Part shown: piece after piece, positions 44,040 to 54,033 of the stretch
Numbering within the stretch: position 1 is the stretch's first letter
Layout of the letters: each line of letters starts with the position of its first letter
From: Arthrobacter sp. Soil762
GTDB lineage: Bacteria; Actinomycetota; Actinomycetes; Actinomycetales; Micrococcaceae
Direction of reading: 5' to 3'
DNA: 64,000 nt
NCBI RefSeq assembly: GCF_001428335.1
Contig: NZ_LMSG01000019.1
Location: 332,757-396,756, forward strand
Position numbers and translations under genes: made by a program
The notes under the pieces: generated by a model
Databases searched by the model: none
The model's input: only the letters and a program-made list of their open reading frames with translations
What the model was told of the DNA's origin: nothing

Positions 44040-44786
44040 GTGGGCAAGCAGGGGGGTGATCGAGTCCATCCCGCCGCACAGAGAGGCCCGCACTTCGTGC
44101 CAATACCAAAACGTCAACTCCGTCCGCTCATCCGCAAGTACGTCAACGGCAGCCGCCGCGCCCACGCAGAGACCAGAGGCCTCGGCGAACTCAAGCCGGT
44201 GGAGCCCGCCGCCCGCCGGGAGGGGGTGCCCGTACTGGGGGATGACCAGGTCTATGTGATGAAATACGGGACGGTCTATCACACGGCGTGGTGTCCGGTG
44301 GTGGCCGACAGCTGGGACCACGCCCCCAGAAGACTGCTCGTGACCCTATTGGCCTCTGTGGGGGAGCGAACCCGGTGCGCGGAATGCAACGGGCACGCGA
44401 AGGCAGCCAGGGCGTCAGGTGCGCAGGAATACCACCAGCAAGCCCGGCCCACCCCCGAACCCCCACCGCCTGACGCCGTGGTCCCGCTGAAAGTCATTGG
44501 GCTGGCCCATGGGATACTCTTCCTGGCCGCAGGGCAGGAATATCGGGAACGTTTTAAGGAAACCGCCGTGGAGCCGGCCACCCCGCTGTGGGTGGACGGG
44601 CGGCGCGACGGCATGGTCGTGCGGCTGGACTCCGCCAGCGACGAACCACTCGTGCTTGTCCAGTTGGACCCCCGCGCCACGTTCCGGAACGGTCCGTACC
44701 AGGTGCGCCTGCGTCATCCGCTGCGGCGGTCGGCCACCAAACCCTATGCGGTTGAGTCAGTTGAGTCCGTTGAGCCTGCACCATAA
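44040..44786 (+). CDS. Hypothetical protein with a Cys-rich core
   Basis: The frame from GTG 44040 encodes 248 residues. A central segment (VYVMKYGTVYHTAWCPVVA... then RTRCAECNGH) has Cys/His spacing that could bind zinc. A Pro-rich linker and a C-terminal beta-rich half (VVRLDSASDEPLVLVQLDP) follow. I recognise no named family. The start is uncertain because no strong ribosome-binding site precedes GTG 44040. It is followed after 35 bases by a pRiA4 ORF-3-like gene, possibly cotranscribed. Confidence 0.6.
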   Translation: MGKQGGDRVHPAAQRGPHFVPIPKRQLRPLIRKYVNGSRRAHAETRGLGELKPVEPAARREGVPVLGDDQVYVMKYGTVYHTAWCPVVADSWDHAPRRLLVTLLASVGERTRCAECNGHAKAARASGAQEYHQQARPTPEPPPPDAVVPLKVIGLAHGILFLAAGQEYRERFKETAVEPATPLWVDGRRDGMVVRLDSASDEPLVLVQLDPRATFRNGPYQVRLRHPLRRSATKPYAVESVESVEPAP

Positions 44787-44821
44787 CGGATCCCCGGCCG
44801 CACTCTGGCAGGATTGCCTCC

Positions 44822-46069
44822 ATGCAACTTTCCGTTCCCGCCTTCGACCTGCGGATCAGCATTACGGACACCGAACCGTTGATCTGGCGAAGGCTGCAGG
44901 TCCCCGTGACGCTGACGGTTCCCGAGTTCCACCTCGCGGTCCAGGCCGCCTTCGGCTGGGAAAACAGCCACCTCTACGCCGTCCGCTGCGTGGACCGCGC
45001 CGGAAAGCCGCGGGAGATTGTGGGTCCCCATGACCTCACGGAAGATCTGGACGCAGAGCCGGCCTCCGGCGTCGCCCTTTCCGAACTGCTGGATGCCCAA
45101 AAGCCGGGAAGCGCGCTGGAATACGAATACGACTTTGGCGATAACTGGACGCATCACGTGGAGGTGCTTGGTTCGGCGGACCTTCCGGCCGGGGAACTGC
45201 TGTGCGTGGATGGCGCCAACCGCGGACCCGTGGAGGACTCCGGCGGGCCCCACGGTTACCAGCGACTGCTGCAGATCGTCGCGGACCCGGAGCATCCGGA
45301 ACACGCGGATGCGACGTCCTGGATCTTCGGCATCACGGGCGAGTACGGCAGCCACTTCGCCCCCGCAGCGTTCGACCGTCAGGCCGCCAACCGCAAACTC
45401 CGGCTGCTCAGCCTCCAATGGTGGCCGCAGCCACTCGCCGACGAGGAGCGTGACGCCGTGCTGCTGCCGGTCCGCTGGCTGTTGGAAAACGCCGCTCCGG
45501 ACGGCCTGGAACTCACGAAGGACGGCTACCTGAAGCCCGCCATGGTCAAGCGAGCCATGGACGAGTTCGGCTGGAGCGATCCCATCATGGGCAAGGGAAA
45601 CCGCGAGACGCACGCACGGCCGGTTCTCGAGCTCCGGCTGCACCTCATCGACTGGAAGCTCCTGCGGAAGTTCAAGGGCCGGCTGGTGCTCACGCCGCGC
45701 GGCAAACGCTGCCTGGAACGGCCCGCGGAGCTGTGGGACTACGTCGTGGATGCCGTCGGCCGTCAGGAGCACGACGCTGTCCGGCTGGTCACCCGCGTCC
45801 ACACGGACTGGCACCTCAGTGGCATCGCGCCCACCTGGAACCGCGAGATGGAGGCGATCCGCGGCGCCATGCTGGCCGCCGGGTTTGTCACCCGGTCCGG
45901 CCATCCCATCCCGGACGAGTGGGTCAGCGACATCAACCGCGTGGTGCGTTGGAACTTCGAGTCCCTGCACCTGACGGTGCCCAAAGTGGGGCGTCATGGC
46001 AGGGCACTGCTAACCGACGGCGGCGTGAAGTTCCTGTTGGCGGTCCAGGCTGTGGGCCGCTCGGTTTAG
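44822..46069 (+). CDS. pRiA4 ORF-3-like (IS1096 TnpR-like) family protein
   Basis: The 415-residue protein begins with the family core: FDLRISITDTEPLIWRRLQV, then TVPEFHLAVQAAFGWENSHLY and YEYDFGDNWTHHVEVL (about 100-115). These match the plasmid pRiA4b ORF-3 family, sometimes found in IS1096-type elements. The C-terminal half is an additional helical region seen in longer members. The biochemical role is unknown. No transposase accompanies it here. Confidence 0.85.
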   Translation: MQLSVPAFDLRISITDTEPLIWRRLQVPVTLTVPEFHLAVQAAFGWENSHLYAVRCVDRAGKPREIVGPHDLTEDLDAEPASGVALSELLDAQKPGSALEYEYDFGDNWTHHVEVLGSADLPAGELLCVDGANRGPVEDSGGPHGYQRLLQIVADPEHPEHADATSWIFGITGEYGSHFAPAAFDRQAANRKLRLLSLQWWPQPLADEERDAVLLPVRWLLENAAPDGLELTKDGYLKPAMVKRAMDEFGWSDPIMGKGNRETHARPVLELRLHLIDWKLLRKFKGRLVLTPRGKRCLERPAELWDYVVDAVGRQEHDAVRLVTRVHTDWHLSGIAPTWNREMEAIRGAMLAAGFVTRSGHPIPDEWVSDINRVVRWNFESLHLTVPKVGRHGRALLTDGGVKFLLAVQAVGRSV

Positions 46070-46088
46070 TCCCCACCCGCCCGCGCGG

Positions 46089-47843
46089 TCACTCGTCCGG
46101 GTTCGGATTCCGTACGTCCTTTTCGCCGATATCCGCAGCACCCAGGGCGGCCGCGGCAGGGCTGTGGGAGGTGTCATGTAAATGCAGCGCGAGTTCAGGA
46201 TGGTGGAGGTCCAGGGCGGGACGCTCCGAACGGATCCGGGGCAGCGACGTGAAGTTGTGGCGCGGCGGCGGGCAGGAAGTGGCCCACTCAAGCGAGGCGC
46301 CAAAGCCCCACGGGTCATCCACTTCAACGCGCTCCCTGCTGCGCCACGTGATGTAGACGTTCCAGAAGAACGGAATCATCGACGCGCCGAGAAGGTAGGA
46401 GCCGATGGTGGAGAACTGGTTCATCCACATGAAGTTGTCCTCCACCAGGTAGTCCGCGTAGCGGCGGGGCATGCCCATGACCCCCAGCCAGTGCTGGATC
46501 AGGAAGCATCCGTGGAATCCAAGGAACAGCATCCAGAAGTGGATCTTTCCGAGGCGCTCGTTGAGCATTTTGCCGGTGAATTTTGGCCACCAGAAGTAGA
46601 ATCCTGCGAACATAGCGAACACCACGGTGCCGAACACCACGTAGTGGAAGTGCGCCACCACGAAGTAGGAATCTGACACGTGGAAGTCCAGCGGCGGCGA
46701 AGCCAGGATGATGCCGGTCAGCCCACCGAAGAGGAAGGTGATGAGGAAGCCGAGGGCCCACAGCATGGGAGTCTCGAACGTCAGGGACCCCCGCCACATA
46801 GTGCCGATCCAGTTGAAGAACTTCACGCCGGTAGGCACTGCGATCAGCATCGTCATGAAAGAGAAGAACGGCAGCAGCACCGAACCGGTCACGTACATGT
46901 GGTGTGCCCACACGGTCATGGACAGGGCCGCAATGGCGATGGTCGCGTAGACCAGGCCCTTGTAGCCGAAGATCGGTTTGCGGCTGAAGACCGGGAAGAT
47001 CTCCGACACAATGCCGAAGAACGGCAGCGCAATGATATACACCTCCGGGTGGCCGAAGAACCAGAACAGGTGCTGCCAGAGTACGGCGCCGCCGTTTTCC
47101 GGATCGTAGATGTGAGCACCGAACTTGCGATCGGCCCCCAGCGCGAACAGTGCCGCCGCGAGCGGCGGGAAGGCCATGATCACCAGGATGGACGTCACCA
47201 GGGCGTTCCAGGTGAAGATGGGCATCCGCCACATGGTCAGGCCCGGGGCACGCATGCAGATGATGGTGGTGATGAAGTTGACCGCACCCAGGATAGTTCC
47301 GAAGCCGGACAGCGCCAGGCCGAAGACCCACAGGTCACCGCCCACGCCGGGGGTGAAAGTGGTGTTATTCAACGGCGCGTAGGCGAACCAGCCGAACGCC
47401 GCCGCGCCCTGCGGGGTGATAAAGCCCGCGACGGCGATGGTGGATCCGAAGAGGAAGAACCAGAAGGCCAGTGCGTTCAGCCGCGGGAACGCGACGTCGG
47501 GGGCGCCGATCTGCAGCGGCATGATGAAGTTGGTGAAGCCGGCGAACAGCGGGGTGGCGAACATCAGCAGCATCATGGTGCCGTGCATCGTGAACAGCTG
47601 GTTGTACTGCTCCTTGGTCTGCAGGACCTGCATGCCGGGTTCGAAGAGCTCGGCCCGGATCAGCAGGGCCATCACTCCAGCCATCAGGAAGAACACAAAC
47701 GAGGCGATCAGGTACATGTACCCGATGACTTTGTGGTCGGTGGAGGTGAGCCAGCCGACCACCATGGAGCCTTTGCGCCGGGGTACTACCGGGGGAGCCG
47801 CGGTTGAGGCGGTCCCTGTTCGTGAATGTCCGGTGATGGCCAT
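46089..47843 (-). CDS. ctaD: Cytochrome c oxidase subunit I
   Basis: The 584-residue protein is a heme-copper oxidase subunit I with 12 transmembrane segments. It shows the low-spin heme His in FTMHGTMM, the CuB/cross-link region [15 protein letters not shown], the two His in VWAHHMYV, and [12 protein letters not shown] binding both hemes. It catalyses oxygen reduction in the aa3 complex. No subunit II, III or ctaC gene is adjacent, so this is a stand-alone or paralogous copy. The C-terminal ~60 residues are a His-rich tail. Confidence 0.96.
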   Translation of the reverse strand: MAITGHSRTGTASTAAPPVVPRRKGSMVVGWLTSTDHKVIGYMYLIASFVFFLMAGVMALLIRAELFEPGMQVLQTKEQYNQLFTMHGTMMLLMFATPLFAGFTNFIMPLQIGAPDVAFPRLNALAFWFFLFGSTIAVAGFITPQGAAAFGWFAYAPLNNTTFTPGVGGDLWVFGLALSGFGTILGAVNFITTIICMRAPGLTMWRMPIFTWNALVTSILVIMAFPPLAAALFALGADRKFGAHIYDPENGGAVLWQHLFWFFGHPEVYIIALPFFGIVSEIFPVFSRKPIFGYKGLVYATIAIAALSMTVWAHHMYVTGSVLLPFFSFMTMLIAVPTGVKFFNWIGTMWRGSLTFETPMLWALGFLITFLFGGLTGIILASPPLDFHVSDSYFVVAHFHYVVFGTVVFAMFAGFYFWWPKFTGKMLNERLGKIHFWMLFLGFHGCFLIQHWLGVMGMPRRYADYLVEDNFMWMNQFSTIGSYLLGASMIPFFWNVYITWRSRERVEVDDPWGFGASLEWATSCPPPRHNFTSLPRIRSERPALDLHHPELALHLHDTSHSPAAAALGAADIGEKDVRNPNPDE

Positions 47844-47936
47844 TTTTCACCTCACAGATCTTCTGCACGGCAGCTATGGGCCCTTTGCAAGAGCCCCTAA
47901 TTGCAGGCTACTCACTAACTCGGCATCCCGAAAGAG

Positions 47937-48671
47937 TCAGTGCAGGCCCATCGCGTTCCGGACCTCGTCCAGGATGTGGTGGACGGCGGTCTCTGCCGCC
48001 ACGGCATCCCCGCGGGCCACTGCCACCGCAACATCCTCGTGGGCCTGTAAGGCTTCGTTCCGCGGTTTGAAGGGCATAAGGCCCTGCTGGGTCCGGCTGG
48101 TGAGCACCTCGGCCACCATGCCTTCGAGGGCCGTGAACATCTCATTGCCGCAGCTTTGGAGCAGCAGGCAGTGGAACTCGATGTCCACCGCCAGGAACGC
48201 CTCGAGTTCGCCGGCTTCGCCCAGCCGCCGCAGCTCTGCGGCCAGGTAAACCAGCCTGGCCCGTTCCGCGGCGCTCGCCCGGCGTGCAGCACCTGCAGCC
48301 GCAATGGGCTCGACGGCGATGCGCAGCTCCGTGAGGCTGCTGTACTGGATATCGCGCCGGACAGAGCCCAGGCGCCAGCGCACCAGCTTGGGATCGAAGA
48401 GATTCCACAGCCTGCGCTCCTGGACCACGATGCCCACCCGCCGGCGCGAATACACCAGGTTCATGGATTCCAGGACCTTCATGCTGTCCCGCGCAACGGT
48501 GCGGGAGATGCCGTACTCCTGCTGGAGGCCTTCAAGGGTCAGTCGGCTGCCCGGAGGAAGGCTCCCTGCCGCGATTGCAGAGCCAACCGCCTCGAGGACG
48601 CGTTCATGCATGGCGGGGGAGGCCCCGCCGTCGTGCGCGTCATCCGCGTCCGGTGGTGTCGCCGTCGACAT
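47937..48671 (-). CDS. GntR/FadR-family regulator of gluconate genes
   Basis: ATG 48671 follows CAGGAAAG. The 244-residue protein has a GntR winged helix (GSRLTLEGLQQEYGISRTVARDSMKVLESMNLVY, about 37-70) and an FCD ligand domain with its metal-binding residues (VDIEFHCLLLQ; AVHHILDEV). It is divergent from gluconokinase and permease genes with an operator-like region between, so it is probably their gluconate-responsive repressor. Confidence 0.88.
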   Translation of the reverse strand: MSTATPPDADDAHDGGASPAMHERVLEAVGSAIAAGSLPPGSRLTLEGLQQEYGISRTVARDSMKVLESMNLVYSRRRVGIVVQERRLWNLFDPKLVRWRLGSVRRDIQYSSLTELRIAVEPIAAAGAARRASAAERARLVYLAAELRRLGEAGELEAFLAVDIEFHCLLLQSCGNEMFTALEGMVAEVLTSRTQQGLMPFKPRNEALQAHEDVAVAVARGDAVAAETAVHHILDEVRNAMGLH

Positions 48672-48726
48672 CTTTCCTGCTTTCGTCTGCGCCTGTGCGC
48701 ACCCCAATCGTACCCACAAAGTCCCA

Positions 48727-48783
48727 AAGGTATGACTTGTGACACCAAAAGATAGTATCTATGGCTCGAAATGGTGATACCTT
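48727..48783. promoter_or_regulatory. Operator-like repeats in the gnt promoter
   Basis: AAGGTAT (48727-48733) is mirrored by ATACCTT (48777-48783). Between them lies the palindrome ATAG-TAT-CTAT (48752-48762). The stretch is AT-rich, between the FadR-type regulator and gntK, and is a good candidate for regulator binding. Confidence 0.5.
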
Positions 48784-48862
48784 ATCTCCCGGCGCAGTTC
48801 CCTGTGAGATGCGCTATTAGCTTTCTTCACTTAGCCAACGGCGTCTTCTTCGGAGGTAAAAC

Positions 48863-49426
48863 ATGCAGTATCCAGCCACGCACCTGGTGGTGATGGGCGT
48901 CGCCGGTTCCGGCAAGTCCACCATCGCGGCAGCGCTTTCCCAGCAGCTTGGCTGGGCCTGCGCCGAAGCGGACGAGTTCCACCCCCAGTCCAACATCGAC
49001 AAGATGACCCAGGGCATTCCCCTGCAGGACGAGGACCGCTGGCCCTGGCTGCGGGAAATCAAGGACTGGATGACCGCAAATGCGGCAGCCGGCAAGAGCA
49101 CCGTACTCACATGCTCCGCGCTCAAGCAGAGCTACCGTCAGCTGCTCGCCGACGCCCAGGGCCGGGTCCTGTTCATCCACCTCGACGGCGGCGCCGACCT
49201 GATCGGCCAGCGCATGCAGGGCCGCGAAGGCCACTTCATGCCGTCCACGCTCCTGCCCAGCCAGCTGGCCACCCTGGAACCGCTGACCGGCGACGAACTC
49301 GCCGCCGGCAGCCTCCGACTGGACATCTCAAACTCCCCGGCGGAGATCGTCGCCGCCGTGCTTGCTGGCCTCGCGCTTCCCGCGCGTTCGGCGACGAGCG
49401 CCCACCTGGAGCCCAGCGCCGGCTGA
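48863..49426 (+). CDS. gntK: Gluconokinase
   Basis: The 187-residue enzyme is a P-loop kinase of the GntK family: Walker A GVAGSGKST (12-20), then ADEFHPQSNIDKMTQGIPLQDEDRWPWL with the gluconate-binding residues, TCSALKQSYR and REGHFMPSTLL. It phosphorylates gluconate to 6-phosphogluconate. It forms an operon with gntP 66 bases downstream. ATG follows a GGAGG. Confidence 0.95.
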   Translation: MQYPATHLVVMGVAGSGKSTIAAALSQQLGWACAEADEFHPQSNIDKMTQGIPLQDEDRWPWLREIKDWMTANAAAGKSTVLTCSALKQSYRQLLADAQGRVLFIHLDGGADLIGQRMQGREGHFMPSTLLPSQLATLEPLTGDELAAGSLRLDISNSPAEIVAAVLAGLALPARSATSAHLEPSAG

Positions 49427-49492
49427 GCCGGGCCTGCGGAGCCCGCCCAATTTTCCCCCAATATTTCATTAGTTCTGTTTCAAAGGAGAACC

Positions 49493-50896
49493 ATGGTCAT
49501 CGAAGGATGGACCCAGACGCTGGGCGCAGGCCCCCTGCTGCTCATCGCGGCGGCAGCGATTGTCGCGCTGCTGTTCCTGATCATCAAGCTGCGGATGCAC
49601 GCCCTCGTGGCCCTGATCGTGATCAGCCTCGCGACCGCATTCGCCACCGGAATCCCCGCCAACAAGGTGGTGCCGGTGCTGATCGACGGCTTCGGGACCA
49701 CCCTGGGCACCGTTGCCCTCCTCGTCGGCCTGGGCGCCATGCTCGGCCGCATCGTTGAAACGTCCGGCGGTGCCAAAGTCCTGGCCGACTACCTGATCGG
49801 CGTCTTCGGCGAAAAACGTGCCCCGTTTGCCCTGGGCCTTGCCTCGCTGATCTTCGGCTTCCCCATCTTCTTCGACGCCGGCCTGGTGGTTATGCTGCCC
49901 GTCGTCTTCGCCGTGGCCCACCGCCTGGGCGGGGGAGTGCTGCGCTACGGCCTCCCCGCCGCCGGTGCGTTCTCCGTGATGCACATCTTCCTGCCGCCGC
50001 ACCCGGGCCCGGTCTCCGCCGCCGCCTTCTTTGACGCCAACATCGGGCTGGTCCTGATCGCCGGCCTCATCACCGCCATCCCCACCTGGTACGTCACTGC
50101 CTACCTGTTCGGCCTGTGGACCGGCAAGAAGCTGGTTCTTCCGGTTCCGGAGATCCTGGGCCACGCCAGCGCCGAAGCCGAATCCCACCCGCCGCGCTTC
50201 CGCACCATCATCGGCCTGCTGCTCCTGCCGCTCGTCCTGATCTTCATCAACACCGGCCTGAACACCCTTGCCTCGTCCGGAGCGCTCTCCGAGGCAGTCC
50301 GGAACGAGCAGTGGTTCCAGGTCCTGCGCACCATCGGTGAAACCCCGGTGGCCCTGCTGATCGCTGTCCTGGTGGCCGTGTTTGTCCTGGGCGCCCGCCG
50401 CGGCAAGGACGCTGGCGCCATCGAGAAGCTGCTCGAATCCTCGCTGGGCCCGGTCTGCTCCGTCATCCTGATCACCGGCGCCGGCGGTATGTTCGGCGGC
50501 GTGCTCCGCGCCTCCGGCATTGGCGACGCGCTGGCCGATGTCCTGGGCAACCTGGGCATCCCGTTGATCCTGGCCGGCTTCCTGATCGCCGCCATCCTGC
50601 GCATCGCCCAGGGTTCCGCCACCGTGGCCCTGACCACCACCGCTGGCCTGATCGCCCCGGCCGTGGCCACCGCCGGACTGACCGGCATGCAGATCGCCGC
50701 CCTGGTTATTGCCGTGGCAGCAGGCTCCGTGGTGGTCTCCCACGTCAACGACTCCGGCTTCTGGCTGGTGGGCCGCTTCTTCGGCATGGACGTCAAGACC
50801 ACCCTGCGGACCTGGACCGTCATGGAAACCCTGATCGGTGTCATGGGCTTCGCCATCGCTGCGGTACTCTTCCTGCTCGCCGGTGTGGCGGGTTAG
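49493..50896 (+). CDS. gntP: Gluconate:H+ symporter
   Basis: ATG follows CAAAGGAGAACC. The 467-residue protein has about 12-14 membrane segments and the GntP signatures: GFGTTLGTVALLVGLGAMLG, FFDAGLVVMLPVVFAVA, and near the end ASVVVSHVNDSGFWLV-like GSVVVSHVNDSGFWLVGRFF. It imports gluconate for GntK. A strong terminator follows. Confidence 0.95.
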   Translation: MVIEGWTQTLGAGPLLLIAAAAIVALLFLIIKLRMHALVALIVISLATAFATGIPANKVVPVLIDGFGTTLGTVALLVGLGAMLGRIVETSGGAKVLADYLIGVFGEKRAPFALGLASLIFGFPIFFDAGLVVMLPVVFAVAHRLGGGVLRYGLPAAGAFSVMHIFLPPHPGPVSAAAFFDANIGLVLIAGLITAIPTWYVTAYLFGLWTGKKLVLPVPEILGHASAEAESHPPRFRTIIGLLLLPLVLIFINTGLNTLASSGALSEAVRNEQWFQVLRTIGETPVALLIAVLVAVFVLGARRGKDAGAIEKLLESSLGPVCSVILITGAGGMFGGVLRASGIGDALADVLGNLGIPLILAGFLIAAILRIAQGSATVALTTTAGLIAPAVATAGLTGMQIAALVIAVAAGSVVVSHVNDSGFWLVGRFFGMDVKTTLRTWTVMETLIGVMGFAIAAVLFLLAGVAG

Positions 50897-50929
50897 CGAT
50901 CTGACTCCAGCCACGGCTGACTGAAGTAC

Positions 50930-50970
50930 GACGGCGGGGCGTCCAGGGAAATTCTGGGCGCCCCGCCGTC
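50930..50970. terminator. Hairpin between gntP and the TfoX-like gene
   Basis: GACGGCGGGGCG pairs with CGCCCCGCCGTC (12 bp), with an inner CCAG/CTGG stem. It lies 34 bases after gntP and between convergent genes, so it may serve both directions. Confidence 0.8.
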
Positions 50971-50990
50971 GTCGTACTCCTGGGGCGCCG

Positions 50991-51362
50991 CTACGTGCGT
51001 GGTTTGGCTGCCTTGGGCGCTTTCGGCGGGAGCCCCGCGACGTACTCGAAGGACTTCTCCACCCAGGCGCTTGCCCGCGCGTCGTCACCGTCGGCGTTCC
51101 AGACCTCCGGCAGCCCGGTGTAGCCGCCCATGGGCCGCTCCGCCGGGCCGAACGGGACGGTCTGTTCGGTGCTTTCGAGCACCTGACGGTCGGCGTCGGA
51201 GAGCTTCACCCCGATCGTGGAGCCGAACAGTCCGGCGAACATGTTGCCGTTGACGAAGGCGCCCAGGTTGCCGAACATCGGCTTGACCACCACCTCGGGG
51301 TTGTCCGGAACTACCGAGCGGAAGCGCTTCTTGGCTTCGTCGGACGCTTTGGCCATCTCCAT
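50991..51362 (-). CDS. TfoX N-terminal domain protein
   Basis: The 123-residue protein matches the TfoX_N fold: VKPMFGNLGAFVNGNMFAGLFGSTIGVKL in the first half, then FGPAERPMGGYTGLPEVW. Members are small and in proteobacteria relate to competence regulation; actinobacterial stand-alone versions are uncharacterised. An in-frame second Met two codons later is an alternative start. Confidence 0.85.
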   Translation of the reverse strand: MEMAKASDEAKKRFRSVVPDNPEVVVKPMFGNLGAFVNGNMFAGLFGSTIGVKLSDADRQVLESTEQTVPFGPAERPMGGYTGLPEVWNADGDDARASAWVEKSFEYVAGLPPKAPKAAKPRT

Positions 51363-51501
51363 GTGGCATTCTCCCAGGGTTGCGGTGTGATTCCTTGTGC
51401 AGCTTATGCCCGCCCGGGCGCCGTGGACAGAATTTCCGTACCGCTAGGCTTGCAGGAGTCCGCACTCACCTCCCAGGTTCCACCCAACCAAAGGACACCC
51501 C

Positions 51502-52320
51502 TTGACCCAACGCACCATCGTGATCACTGGCGCCAGCGACGGCATTGGCGCGGCAGCCGCGCGGACGCTGACGCAGGCAGGCGACCGAGTGGTCGTCGTC
51601 GGCCGTTCCGAGGAGAAGACGCAGGCCATCGCGAAGGAGCTCAACGCCGACTACTTCGTCAGCGACTTCGCGGACCTGGACCAGGTCCGCACGCTCGCCG
51701 CACAGCTGAAGGACGACTACGAGCGGATCGACGTCCTGGCCAATAACGCCGGCGGCATCATGGGCAAGCATCAGCTCACGGTGGACGGCAACGAGTCCAC
51801 GTTCCAGATCAACCACCTCGCGCCGTTCCTGCTCACCACCGAGCTGATGGACGTCCTCACCGCCAGCAACGCCAAGGTCATCAACACCGCCAGCGCGGCT
51901 AACGGCTTCGGCAAAATGGACCTTTTCGACCTCGCGTCGGAGCACACCTACTCCACCAACCGGGCCTACGGCACCGCCAAGCTCGCCAACATCCTCTTCA
52001 CGTCCGAGCTGCACCGCCGCTTCGGCGAGCAGGGAATCACGACGGCGGCGTTCCACCCGGGCGTGGTCCGCACCAACTTCGCGGCGGAGTCCACCAGCCC
52101 CATGCGGCACGCCTACAAAACGCTGCTCAACCGCTTTATGCTCACCCCGGACCAGGGTGCCGACACCCTCCTCTGGCTCAGCAACGGCACCCCGGGCACC
52201 GACTGGATCTCCGGCGCCTACTACGCCAAGCGCGCGCTGGCCAAGGCCAACGCCCAGGCGTACGACGCCGAGCTGGCGCAGGGTTTGTGGGAGGCCAGCG
52301 AGGCGCTCGTCGCGCGCTGA
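51502..52320 (+). CDS. Short-chain dehydrogenase/reductase
   Basis: TTG start after AAAGGACACCCC. The 272-residue protein has the cofactor motif TGASDGIGAAAA (8-19), NNAGG, and the catalytic Tyr/Lys pair YGTAKLAN with an upstream Ser (INTASAA). It resembles the retinol-dehydrogenase/protochlorophyllide-reductase-like SDR branch. NADP is favoured by GRSEEK after the second strand. The substrate is unknown. Confidence 0.88.
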   Translation: MTQRTIVITGASDGIGAAAARTLTQAGDRVVVVGRSEEKTQAIAKELNADYFVSDFADLDQVRTLAAQLKDDYERIDVLANNAGGIMGKHQLTVDGNESTFQINHLAPFLLTTELMDVLTASNAKVINTASAANGFGKMDLFDLASEHTYSTNRAYGTAKLANILFTSELHRRFGEQGITTAAFHPGVVRTNFAAESTSPMRHAYKTLLNRFMLTPDQGADTLLWLSNGTPGTDWISGAYYAKRALAKANAQAYDAELAQGLWEASEALVAR

Positions 52321-52390
52321 GTTTCCAACCGCTGGCGGGTCACCCGAGGTAATAAGCGTGCAATATGAACAAGTTCGCATGATTTTAACG

Positions 52391-52403
52391 ACCGAAATTC
52401 GGT
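52391..52403. promoter_or_regulatory. Palindrome upstream of the permease
   Basis: ACCGAA-A-TTCGGT is a perfect inverted repeat 112 bases before the permease start. It could bind the IclR regulator encoded downstream of the permease. Confidence 0.4.
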
Positions 52404-52514
52404 GATTGTGCTAATTTCTCTCTGTTGACGCGCATATCTTCGGTACCCGGGACGGGACAGGGGAGTGCGCCCAGCAGCCGCACACCTGCTGACCACCCCC
52501 TCCTGGAGACGCCC

Positions 52515-53954
52515 GTGGAATCCCCCTCACCCCTGACGCTGGACCCGAAGCCCGCCGGGCCCCCACCGGACCAGCCCGGACTCCGGAGATCCATGGGCAC
52601 CAGGCACCTGGTGATGATCGCCATGGGCGGCGTCATCGGATCCGGCCTGTTCCTCAGCTCGGGCTACACCATTTCCCAGGCCGGTCCGCTGGGCGCGGTG
52701 CTCGCCTACCTGGTGGGCGCGTTCGTGGTGTACCTCGTGATGGCATGCCTGGGTGAGCTGGCCATCGCCTATCCGGTGTCTGGCGCCTTCCACATCTACG
52801 CCGCCCGCTCCATCGGGCCCGCCACCGGATTCGCCACCGCCTGGCTGTACTGGCTCTGCTGGGCCGTGGCCATCGGCTCCGAATTCACCGCGTCCGGGCT
52901 GCTTATGCAGCGCTGGTTCCCGGACGTTGATGTGTGGATCTGGTGCCTGATTTTCGCGGCCGTACTCTTCGGCTTCAACGCCGTATCCGCCAAGTTCTTC
53001 GGCGAATCCGAATTCTGGTTCGCCATCGTCAAGGTGGGCGCCATTATCGGCCTGATCGTCCTCGGCGGCGCCGCACTGTTCGGCTTCCGACCGCTCAGCG
53101 ACGGCGGCAGCCGCCCCTTCCTCTTCGAGAACTTCAACACCGCCGGCGGGCTGTTCCCCAACGGCTTCACCGGCGTCCTGGTCACCGTGCTCGCCGTCTT
53201 CTACGCCTTCTCCGGGTCGGAGCTGATCGGCGTGGCAGCAGGCGAAACCAAGGACCCCGCCACCAGCATCCCCAAAGCCATGCGCACCACAGTGATCCGG
53301 CTGCTGATCTTCTTCGTCGGCGCCATCGCCGTCATCGCGGCCACCATCCCCTACAACGAAGTGGGCCTGGACGAGAGCCCGTTCGTCACGGTCTTCTCCG
53401 CCATCGGGATCCCGTTCGCAGCCGACGTCATGAACTTCGTCATCATCACAGCCCTTCTCTCCGCCGGAAACAGCGGGCTCTTCTCCTGCGCCAGGATGCT
53501 CTACTCCCTGGCCGACGAAGGCCACGCGCCCCAGGCCTTCCGGCGCCTCACCCGCCGCGGCATCCCGCTGATCGCCCTGTCGGTGAGCATGGTGGGCGGC
53601 GTCGCGTCCCTCATCAGCAGCGTGGTGGCCCCGGAAACGGTGTACCTGGTGCTGGTGTCCGTGGCAGGATTCGCCGTGGTGGGCGTATGGATGTCCATCA
53701 CCGCCTCGCACTTCTTCCACCGGCGCGCCTTCGTGCGGAACGGCGGAGACATTGGCGCCCTGGCCTATAAGGCCCCGCTGTACCCGCTGGTGCCCATCCT
53801 GGCGTTCACGCTGTGCGTCGTCTCGCTGGTGGGCATCGCCCTGGACCCCAACCAGGTGGCCGCACTCTACTTCGGCATTCCGTTCGTTGCCGCCTGCTAC
53901 GCCTATTTCTACCTCCGGCATGGCCGGCAGCGGACGACGGCGGAAGTCCGGTAA
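52515..53954 (+). CDS. Amino acid permease (APC superfamily)
   Basis: GTG 52515 follows GGAGACGCCC. The frame stays open to a TTG at 52425, but that has no ribosome-binding site. The 479-residue protein has 12 membrane segments and the family signature RHLVMIAMGGVIGSGLFLSS, then GELAIAYPVSGAFHIYA. It resembles proline/GABA/aromatic amino acid permeases. The downstream IclR gene on the same strand is its probable regulator. It could feed the methionine-cycle genes further on, but this is speculative. Confidence 0.88.
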   Translation: MESPSPLTLDPKPAGPPPDQPGLRRSMGTRHLVMIAMGGVIGSGLFLSSGYTISQAGPLGAVLAYLVGAFVVYLVMACLGELAIAYPVSGAFHIYAARSIGPATGFATAWLYWLCWAVAIGSEFTASGLLMQRWFPDVDVWIWCLIFAAVLFGFNAVSAKFFGESEFWFAIVKVGAIIGLIVLGGAALFGFRPLSDGGSRPFLFENFNTAGGLFPNGFTGVLVTVLAVFYAFSGSELIGVAAGETKDPATSIPKAMRTTVIRLLIFFVGAIAVIAATIPYNEVGLDESPFVTVFSAIGIPFAADVMNFVIITALLSAGNSGLFSCARMLYSLADEGHAPQAFRRLTRRGIPLIALSVSMVGGVASLISSVVAPETVYLVLVSVAGFAVVGVWMSITASHFFHRRAFVRNGGDIGALAYKAPLYPLVPILAFTLCVVSLVGIALDPNQVAALYFGIPFVAACYAYFYLRHGRQRTTAEVR

Positions 53955-54033
53955 CCAGACTTGCGTCACCTCCGCAAACGCCCGGGTCCCCGTGGAAGAA
54001 TAGGGCGGGCACCGGCAGTGAGGGGTAATAAGC

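Noticed and set aside
44740..44786. GTTGAGCCTGC at the end of the Cys-rich hypothetical gene, considered as another dispersed repeat
   Set aside because: Only about 11 bases match and the stop codon is not in the repeat frame.
49469..51088. A 539-codon minus-strand frame opposite gntP
   Set aside because: The product is almost entirely Gly/Asp/Gln/His repeats, the typical antisense of a membrane protein gene.
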